Source of the DNA: Bacillota bacterium
GTDB taxonomy: Bacteria; Bacillota; UBA4882; UBA8346
Direction: 5' to 3'
Assembly (NCBI GenBank): GCA_023400055.1
Contig: JAEXFN010000063.1
Coordinates: forward strand, 1 to 20,275
DNA length: 20,275 nt
Below, in pieces: positions 15,407 to 20,275 of the stretch. The notes under the pieces are model-generated. The model saw only the letters and a list, made by a program, of their open reading frames with translations, did not search any database and was not told the DNA's origin. Within the stretch, counting starts at the first letter, position 1, and each line of letters begins with the position of its first letter. Both the position numbers and the translations under genes were made by a program.

Positions 15407-16249
15407 TCATTCATTGTTTAGGTAATGGGCCCTTAACTTTTTGCTGATCGAAACTTCCTTATCGGTAATCGAAAATGAACAATTTTCCATCGCTTTCTCG
15501 ATCTTGCGGACTGCCCCGACCAGCATCCGCAACCCGGCCGGTTCCAAGGAAGCCGCCTGATCCGAACCGTACATCGCCCGGTCCAACGTGATATGCCGTT
15601 CTAACGAGGTAATTCCTAACGCGACGGCCGCATACGAAATGGCCAATCCGACTTCATGGCCGCTATATCCGACATCGCACTTGAAAATATCCCGCAGCAT
15701 TTTGATCCGATTTAAGTTGGCGTCTTCATCCTCCATCGGATAGGTGGAGACACAATGCATCAATTCGAAAGGACAATTCGCTTCTTTAAAGATCTTTACG
15801 GCCCGTTCGATATCGGCCAGCTCGCTCATGCCGGTGGAGATAAAGGTATGCTTCCCCTCGGAAGCGACCTCCCTTAGCAACGGTTCGTAAAGGAGCATCG
15901 CCGAAGCGATCTTGTTATATTTGCAATCAAACTGGCGCAGGAAGGTTTGACTTTCGAGGTCCCAAGCCGAGGCAAACCAGTCGATCCCAACAGCCTTACC
16001 GAACCGATCGATCTCCTCATATTCCGCCAGCCCGAATTCGAGGCCTTCTTTTTGGGCGCGTTGCGTCTTACCCCATGGGCTCTCGCGCGGGGAATCGAGA
16101 AATTCCTCGGTGTAAACCTTATCAATGGTCCGTTTTTGAAACTTTACCGCGTCACAACCCGCTTCTTTGGCAATTTCAATTAATTTCTTGGCGATATTGA
16201 TATCGCCGTTATGATTGATTCCGATCTCTGCGATTACAAAAACCGCCAT
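15407..16249 (-). CDS. neuB: NeuB-family nonulosonic acid synthase, short form without SAF domain
   Basis: 280 aa, ATG preceded by GGGGAG at 6-nt spacing. Family motifs: AEIGINHNGD (7-16), DAVKFQKR (33-40), STGMSEL (138-144), HCVSTYP (165-171), GYSGHE (194-199), LERHITLD (216-223) and GSDQAASLEP (228-237). The enzyme condenses PEP with a 6-carbon sugar to give a 9-carbon 2-keto acid. Classical NeuB, PseI and LegI are about 335-350 aa, with a C-terminal antifreeze-like (SAF) domain that covers the partner subunit's active site; here the chain ends right after the TIM barrel. The first metal His is kept (His219), but the second classical His position appears to be Gln (GSDQ). It heads the minus-strand operon. 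Sugar specificity cannot be told. Confidence 0.9.
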   Translation of the reverse strand: MAVFVIAEIGINHNGDINIAKKLIEIAKEAGCDAVKFQKRTIDKVYTEEFLDSPRESPWGKTQRAQKEGLEFGLAEYEEIDRFGKAVGIDWFASAWDLESQTFLRQFDCKYNKIASAMLLYEPLLREVASEGKHTFISTGMSELADIERAVKIFKEANCPFELMHCVSTYPMEDEDANLNRIKMLRDIFKCDVGYSGHEVGLAISYAAVALGITSLERHITLDRAMYGSDQAASLEPAGLRMLVGAVRKIEKAMENCSFSITDKEVSISKKLRAHYLNNE

Positions 16250-16655
16250 GGCGATCTCCCCTTCAATCTCAAATGCTTTGCCGACCCTTTAATGACGATT
16301 GTCGTCCTTGGTTCCTTAAATCCGCGGGGAGCGTGTCGAGTCGACTTCTATTAATCATATCCACATCTCGATGATTGATTGATTTTTAGAATAAGCAACT
16401 CCATCCGAAGCTGAAATTTCTTTCAATCAACAAAAATTCTTATATTGTTTTTAAGTAGCTTCTTTCATCTAAAGTAGACTCAATGTTTTAATTTTTGTTT
16501 TTTTAAAAATCCGATCCGCTTAGGCCAATATGCTACTTAATCTCCCTATTAATATATTAAATCTTCTTTTCATCGGTTTTGGTCCGCCAGCATAAAAATG
16601 GATATGTGTGTCGTCTTAGCCTATCGTGTTAGGCCCATTGAATATGCTGCTTTGG

Positions 16656-16745
16656 TTATCACAAAAGCTCAGGGAAGCGAGGATAAAGTCGATCGCCACC
16701 TTTGCCAGCCGAATTTCAAATTTGAGAGACTTTATCACATAGCTG
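16656..16745 (+). repeat. ~90-bp intergenic element, copy B
   Basis: Related to 3130-3220. Begins with TTATCAC (16656-16662), then AAAGCTCAG (16664-16672), GATAAAGTC (16682-16690) and its exact reverse complement GACTTTATC (16728-16736), ending with TTTATCAC (16731-16738). The 9-bp arms enclose 37 nt. It lies about 95 bp before the dehydratase gene, where a regulator site or transcript leader would be expected. Confidence 0.65.
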
Positions 16746-16772
16746 CTCAATAGAACACTTTTTCATGAAATG

Positions 16773-16782
16773 TACCCGGGTA
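16773..16782. promoter_or_regulatory. Palindrome TACCCGGGTA, possible operator
   Basis: Perfect 10-bp palindrome 55 bp upstream of the dehydratase ATG. Position suits an operator, but no regulator gene is in the window to pair with it and the sequence is short. Confidence 0.25.
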
Positions 16783-16837
16783 TCATCACACTTAGATTTT
16801 TTAGAAAATACACTATGAATATGGAGTGATTGAATTG

Positions 16838-17881
16838 ATGCCTGATCAAAACCTACCAAGATTGATTCAAGGACACAACATTTTGGTCACTGGGGGCACC
16901 GGCAGTATCGGTGCGGCCTTGGTAAAAAAATTGCTGAGCTATCATCCGGCAGTTATCCGGATTTATAGCCGGGATGAGACCAAACAACTGGAGCTTTGCC
17001 TGAGTTTGGGTAACCCGGCCAATGTCCGCTATCTGATTGGCGATATTCGGGACACTGAACGGCTGGGGATGGCGCTGGAAGACATCGACATCATTTTTCA
17101 TGCGGCCGCCCTGAAGCACTTGTCGGCTTGTGAGTTCAACCCGTTTGAAGCGATTAAAACCAATGTGATCGGCACGCAAAACTTGATCGAACAAAGCATT
17201 AAAAAGGGAGTTAAACTCGTCATCGGAATTAGCACCGATAAAGTCGTCAACCCCAGCAGCATTCTGGGGATCACCAAATTGCTGGCGGAAAAATTGCTGA
17301 TTGCTGCCAATTTTACCCGCGGTAAACATCATACCATTTTTTCATGTGTGCGCTTCGGCAACGTGGCCGGAGCACGGGGATCGGTCATCCCGGTATTTCT
17401 CGATCAGTTATCCCGTAATAAGGCGCTCACCGTAACCGACCGCCAAATGACCCGGTTCATCATGTCCGCGGATGAAGCGGTGGATTTGGTGCTGAAAGCG
17501 ACCGCGCTGGCGAGCGGCGGCGAAATTTTTATTTTTACAATGCCCTCGGTAAGAGTGATCGATGTTGCGGAGGCTGTCGCTGGGCGCTACCAGGAAATTA
17601 GCGGCGAGCCAGTCGCAAACGAAATCACCGGGTTGCGTCCCGGCGAAAAACTTCATGAAGATCTGATGACCGCCGATGAGTTGACCCGGACATTCTGTTT
17701 CGAAAACTTGTTCATCTTGGCCAACGGCTATGGCCATCTGCCGCCCGGCGTGCCGCTGGACCCGTCCAACCTCCCGGCTCTTTCCTCCAAGGATCAGGAA
17801 CCCTTATCGCAGGCGGAAATCCTGCAATTGGTCAGGAGCGTCGACCGGTTCAACATCTTGAAATGGGAGAACGAACCATGA
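16838..17881 (+). CDS. FlaA1/CapD-like nucleotide-sugar 4,6-dehydratase (PseB-type)
   Basis: 347 aa from the ATG at 16838. GGAG lies 11 nt before it; a TTG at 16835 (8-nt spacing) or GTG at 16826 could be the true start. Extended SDR: TGGTGSIG (18-25), GDIRD (68-72), HAAALKH (88-94), STDKVVNP (132-139) and LRPGEKLHEDLM. The catalytic-Tyr position of the YxxxK motif is Leu143 (LGITK, Lys147); loss of this Tyr is known in the WbpM/PglF-type dehydratases, where Met is found. The protein lacks their membrane domain. It should convert a UDP-HexNAc to the 4-keto-6-deoxy sugar, feeding the DegT aminotransferase two genes downstream. The C-terminal tail beyond 290 is Pro/Leu-rich and of unknown role. 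Confidence 0.88.
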   Translation: MPDQNLPRLIQGHNILVTGGTGSIGAALVKKLLSYHPAVIRIYSRDETKQLELCLSLGNPANVRYLIGDIRDTERLGMALEDIDIIFHAAALKHLSACEFNPFEAIKTNVIGTQNLIEQSIKKGVKLVIGISTDKVVNPSSILGITKLLAEKLLIAANFTRGKHHTIFSCVRFGNVAGARGSVIPVFLDQLSRNKALTVTDRQMTRFIMSADEAVDLVLKATALASGGEIFIFTMPSVRVIDVAEAVAGRYQEISGEPVANEITGLRPGEKLHEDLMTADELTRTFCFENLFILANGYGHLPPGVPLDPSNLPALSSKDQEPLSQAEILQLVRSVDRFNILKWENEP

Positions 17882-18585
17882 CCATGACCACGACCACGAC
17901 CCGGCCGACGCTCCTGGCGATAATCCCCGCCAAGCAAAACTCCAGGCGGCTGCCGCATAAAAACCTGCGCAAATTGGGCGGTAAACCATTAATCACTCAT
18001 ACCATCGAGTGCGCCCTGCAATGCCAACCGATCGACCGGCTCATCGTGTCGACTGATTCCCAAGAAATAAAAGCGATCGCCGAAGCCAGCGGGGCCGAGG
18101 TTCCCTTTTTGCGGCCCGCCGAATTGGCGAGCGATACCGCAACGACCTATGCGGTAGTGAGCCATGCCGTCCAATTCCTGAAAGAAACGGAAAAAAAGGC
18201 CTATGACTTTGTTATCGTATTACAACCGACCTCGCCACTGCGAACCCCCGCTGACATCCGGGAAGCATTTCAGTTATTGTTAGCCAGCCAAGCCGATTCC
18301 GTGGTCAGTGTCGACGCTTCACCGCTCCACGCCTCATTTTTATACGGCGCCGAGAACGGTTATCTGAAGCCGTTGGCCGATTACGGGGAAGATTTCCCGA
18401 AAACTGATTTTTATAAGTTAAACGGTGCCATTTATATCAGCCGGACGGCGACCCTCGCCCAAAAAGGACGGCTGCTGGGCGACAAAATCGTCGCTTACCC
18501 CATGCCGGCCAGCCGTTCCATTGATATCGATACCCCGGAGGACTTCTCCCTGGCAGCCTTTTATTTTGAGAAAGGACGTCCATAA
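17878..18585 (+). CDS. NeuA/PseF-like cytidylyltransferase (second copy)
   Basis: 235 aa. The ATG at 17878 overlaps the dehydratase stop (ATGA) and has GGGAGA upstream. IIPAKQNSRRLPHKN (15-29) replaces the usual IPARGGSKRIPxKN, a divergent but recognisable CTP-binding motif, followed by STDSQEIKA, RPAELASD and LQPTSPLR, with a C-terminal SIDIDTPEDF giving the metal-binding Asp residues. The N-terminus MTMTTTTTRP arises from a short hexanucleotide-like run of ATGACC/ACGACC. It is not a recent duplicate of the cytidylyltransferase at 12926-13675, since the two differ in the nucleotide-binding motif. Its presence suggests a second CMP-sugar or a different substrate form. Confidence 0.9.
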   Translation: MTMTTTTTRPTLLAIIPAKQNSRRLPHKNLRKLGGKPLITHTIECALQCQPIDRLIVSTDSQEIKAIAEASGAEVPFLRPAELASDTATTYAVVSHAVQFLKETEKKAYDFVIVLQPTSPLRTPADIREAFQLLLASQADSVVSVDASPLHASFLYGAENGYLKPLADYGEDFPKTDFYKLNGAIYISRTATLAQKGRLLGDKIVAYPMPASRSIDIDTPEDFSLAAFYFEKGRP

Positions 18586-18587
18586 CG

Positions 18588-19697
18588 ATGATACCCTTAT
18601 CCCGACCGGATATCACGCAAGCAGAGATTGAGTCCGTCAATAAGGTATTAAAGTCCAGCCACTTGAGCAACGGACCGATGATCAAAGTATTTGAAGCGAA
18701 ACTGGCCGCGATTGCCGGGACCCGCTATGCGGTGGCCGTCAGTTCGGGGACGGCCGCTCTGCATTTGATCTTGCTGTCCTTGGGCATCCAACCGGGCGAT
18801 GAAGTGATTACCACCCCCTATAGTTTCATCGCCTCCGCCAATTGTATCCTCTATGTCGGAGCCACTCCGGTCTTCTGCGATATCGCGCCCGGCGAGTTCA
18901 ACATCGACCCAGCGCTGATCGCAGCCAAGATTACTCCCCGCACCAAAGCCATCCTGGTCGTGCACGTCTTCGGAATTCCGGCCCGCCTGGCCGAGATCCA
19001 GGCCATCGCCTCCCAATACAACCTCGCGGTCATCGAAGATGCCTGTGAAGCGATCGGCGCCAAATGGAACCAAACTCCGGTAGGAAGCACCGGGGTCGCC
19101 GGGACTTTCGCCTTTTATCCCAACAAACAAATCACCACCGGCGAGGGCGGCACGGTAGTCACCAATGACCGGGCGCTGGCCGAGAGCGTTCGCAGCCTGG
19201 CCAACCAGGGCCGCGCGCCGGGAGACTCATGGTTAAATCATTCTCTCTTGGGTTACAATTACCGGCTCGATGAACTCTCCGCCGCGCTCGGCGCCGCCCA
19301 GCTCGAACGTTTGCCGGAGATTTTGGCGCGCCGCGCCCGGGTGGCCGAATGGTATGCCCGCGAACTGGACGGAGAGCCCGCGGTCGTCGTGCCCAATGCC
19401 AGCATCGGCCGGCGCGATCAGGTCAGTTGGTTTGTCTATGTGGTCCGCTTTGCCGATCCGGCTCTGCGGGAGAGCGTCGCCCACCATCTGCAATCCCTGG
19501 ATATTGAAACCCGGCCTTATTTCCCAGCCATCCATCTGCAGCCTTTCTACCGTAAACAGTTCGGTTATGCCGAGGGGGCCTTCCCGGTGACGGAAAGCCT
19601 GGCTGCGACCGGGCTGGCGCTGCCCTTTTACACCAAAATGACCCACGCGCAAGTCAGCGAAGTCTGTAATGGCATCAAAAGCGTCTTGCAGCGCTGA
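18588..19697 (+). CDS. DegT/DnrJ/EryC1/StrS-family sugar aminotransferase (PseC/SpsC-like)
   Basis: 369 aa, starting 2 nt after the cytidylyltransferase stop, with AAGGA 11 nt upstream. PLP enzyme: SSGTAALHL (52-60), TTPYSFIASANC (75-86), EDACEAIGA (150-158) with Asp151 for the pyridine nitrogen, and Schiff-base Lys180 in FYPNKQITTGEGG. NYRLDELSAALG and TRPYFPAIHLQPFY are typical of the family. Full length. It should transfer an amino group from glutamate to C4 of the 4-keto-6-deoxy sugar made by the dehydratase of the same operon. Whether the product leads to pseudaminic, legionaminic or another sugar depends on stereochemistry that cannot be read here. Confidence 0.92.
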   Translation: MIPLSRPDITQAEIESVNKVLKSSHLSNGPMIKVFEAKLAAIAGTRYAVAVSSGTAALHLILLSLGIQPGDEVITTPYSFIASANCILYVGATPVFCDIAPGEFNIDPALIAAKITPRTKAILVVHVFGIPARLAEIQAIASQYNLAVIEDACEAIGAKWNQTPVGSTGVAGTFAFYPNKQITTGEGGTVVTNDRALAESVRSLANQGRAPGDSWLNHSLLGYNYRLDELSAALGAAQLERLPEILARRARVAEWYARELDGEPAVVVPNASIGRRDQVSWFVYVVRFADPALRESVAHHLQSLDIETRPYFPAIHLQPFYRKQFGYAEGAFPVTESLAATGLALPFYTKMTHAQVSEVCNGIKSVLQR

Positions 19698-19747
19698 AAT
19701 ATTGCCGGATTCGCTTTCGCGTTGATAACAAGGAGACCCCGCTCGGC

Positions 19748-19768
19748 CTCTCCCTGACTCAGGGAGAG
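19748..19768. repeat. 9-bp hairpin with 3-nt loop
   Basis: CTCTCCCTG (19748-19756) pairs with CAGGGAGAG (19760-19768). No T-run follows. It lies 50 nt after the aminotransferase stop and may protect the 3' end of the transcript. Confidence 0.6.
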
Positions 19769-19812
19769 TCGGCGAGAGATCAAGGTCATCATCGATCGTC
19801 ATTCGATCGTTC

Positions 19813-19840
19813 ACGGACGGAAATCTCCGTCCGTTTCTTT
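19813..19840 (+). terminator. Probable Rho-independent terminator of the plus operon
   Basis: ACGGACGGA (19813-19821) and TCCGTCCGT (19826-19834) form a perfect 9-bp stem with a 4-nt loop, followed by TTCTTT. The T-tract is imperfect. It is the first plausible terminator after the DegT aminotransferase gene. Confidence 0.7.
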
Positions 19841-19901
19841 CTGGAAGATATCTCCGCTGCAACTGCCCATGTCCCTCGGCTCCCGAAAGAACCCCGCTGA
19901 A

Positions 19902-20048
19902 TCGTTCAAGATGTTCGTTTGATTCCTGCGGATGTTCATTCGGTCATTCAACAAGCTTGCTCAGTCATTCAACAAGCTTGCTCAGTCATTCAACAAGCTC
20001 GCTCAGTCGCTAAACAAGCTTGCTCAGTCGCTAAACAAGCTCTTTTAC
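19902..20048 (+). repeat. 21-bp tandem array 3 (7 units)
   Basis: Units start at 19902, 19923, 19944, 19965, 19986, 20007 and 20028. Units 3 and 4 are identical, unit 5 differs by one base, units 6 and 7 carry further changes, and units 1-2 are degenerate. The core is AACAAGCTTGCTCAG, with the 8-bp palindrome CAAGCTTG. The plus frame reads SFNKLAQ repeated, then SLNKLAQ. Array 1 gives LSQGLGK in the matching register (LAQSFNK here). A stop (TGA) interrupts the frame in unit 1. Confidence 0.9.
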
Positions 20049-20051
20049 TAA
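19932..20051 (+). CDS. Possible 39-aa heptad-repeat peptide
   Basis: ATG in unit 2 of array 3, running through five near-identical heptads (SFNKLAQ three times, SLNKLAQ once, then SLNKL) to FY and a TAA. Predicted to be a basic amphipathic helix with Phe/Leu and Leu spaced 3-4. No convincing Shine-Dalgarno sequence precedes it, and the terminator at 19813-19840 separates it from the operon. It may simply be an open frame in repeat DNA. Confidence 0.2.
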   Translation: MFIRSFNKLAQSFNKLAQSFNKLAQSLNKLAQSLNKLFY

Positions 20052-20121
20052 CTTAACTTTCGCAGAGAAAAAGGGAAGAACTTTTGGATGCTCTTTCTTT
20101 TGGCCCACGGTTCCGGCGGCG

Positions 20122-20151
20122 GGTTACTTTTTTTGCGTCAAAAAAGTAACC
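20122..20151. repeat. 12-bp inverted repeat with T and A runs
   Basis: GGTTACTTTTTT (20122-20133) and AAAAAAGTAACC (20140-20151) are perfectly complementary around a 6-nt loop. The stem is too A/T-rich at the loop end to be a typical terminator. It may be a dispersed palindromic repeat, or terminate a gene from outside the window. Confidence 0.7.
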
Positions 20152-20275
20152 AAAAAACCGTTTGATTAGGCCTAATCCATCCATGGGGCCTCATCTTTGC
20201 GACGTCCTGTCGCTGAGAACCTACGGATTCCAAGCCTCCCTTATGCATCCGGTAATCGTCTTCGCCATCCCTGGC

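Larger units (their letters stand above)
16250..16837. promoter_or_regulatory. Divergent promoter region between the two nonulosonate operons
   Basis: 588 bp without a gene, markedly AT-rich from about 16370 to 16610, unlike the flanking genes. It must drive the minus operon (neuB first) and the plus operon (dehydratase first). Contents I can see: repeat element B (16656-16745), the palindrome TACCCGGGTA (16773-16782), and two loosely repeated stretches with TTAGGCC and AATATGCT (about 16520-16534 and 16629-16649). Long T and A runs at 16495-16508 could be part of promoters. No riboswitch or RNA gene was recognised. Confidence 0.55.
19698..20275. other. Right flank without a recognised gene
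   Basis: About 580 bp. It holds a 9-bp hairpin (19748-19768), the probable terminator (19813-19840), the third 21-bp array (19902-20048) and a 12-bp hairpin (20122-20151). 20152-20275 shows nothing I can name; a neighbouring gene may begin beyond the window. Confidence 0.55.

Noticed and set aside
15407..15412. Frameshift truncating neuB
   Set aside because: The C-terminus runs cleanly to its stop and the methyltransferase coding starts at once; no SAF-like sequence appears in other frames downstream.
17878..17907. Phase-variable repeat at the cytidylyltransferase start
   Set aside because: The ATGACC/ACGACC run is short and in six-base steps, so slippage would not change frame; probably only a flexible N-terminus.

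Overview
This 20.3-kb window is a surface-glycan (nonulosonic-acid type) biosynthesis island with large non-coding borders. The organism looks like a bacterium of moderate GC with strong Shine-Dalgarno sites, some TTG starts and tightly coupled operons. I lean towards a Bacillota (Firmicutes) spore-former, because the gene set resembles spore-coat polysaccharide (sps) and legionaminic/pseudaminic loci and because one flanking gene may encode a spore-surface protein. That is an inference; no taxonomic marker gene is present.

Layout. 1-1178 holds no recognisable gene: several hairpins, a 21-bp tandem array (779-1009) and a strong bidirectional terminator (1119-1161). A beta-rich, Cys-containing 199-aa protein (1180-1779, minus) and a GT-B-like glycosyltransferase (1903-2979, minus) follow. 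After a ~490-bp divergent intergenic region, a plus-strand operon encodes a paralogous glycosyltransferase (3471-4478) and three tandem paralogues of ~470 aa (4495-8827), predicted to be GT-B transferases. A tail-to-tail gap contains a 26-bp perfect inverted repeat joined to a second 21-bp-period array. Then comes a minus-strand operon read from 16249 down to 9270: short NeuB-like synthase, zinc-ribbon SAM methyltransferase, TIM-barrel sugar isomerase/epimerase, NeuA-like cytidylyltransferase, class-III aminotransferase, VOC protein, possibly a tiny ORF, and two SDR oxidoreductases. A 588-bp divergent region separates this from a plus-strand operon of FlaA1/CapD-like 4,6-dehydratase, second cytidylyltransferase and DegT-type sugar aminotransferase (16838-19697). 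The window ends with a terminator, a third 21-bp-period array and another long hairpin.

How the genes may work together (inference): dehydratase plus DegT aminotransferase would make a nucleotide-linked 4-amino-6-deoxy sugar. NeuB condenses a 6-carbon sugar with PEP, a cytidylyltransferase activates the product with CTP, and the class-III aminotransferase, SDRs, VOC, isomerase and methyltransferase would build or tailor a second or modified sugar. The two single glycosyltransferases and three tandem transferases would assemble the glycan. The usual PseG/LegG hydrolase and PseH/LegH acetyltransferase are not in the window.

The two most unusual signals are (i) three 21-bp-period arrays of unrelated DNA sequence that all encode, on the plus strand, heptads of the same pattern (hydrophobic-x-Q/E-x-Leu-x-x), one beyond each end of the cluster and one at the junction between its two operon blocks; and (ii) a ~90-bp element with TTTATCAC-type inverted repeats present in both divergent promoter regions of the cluster.
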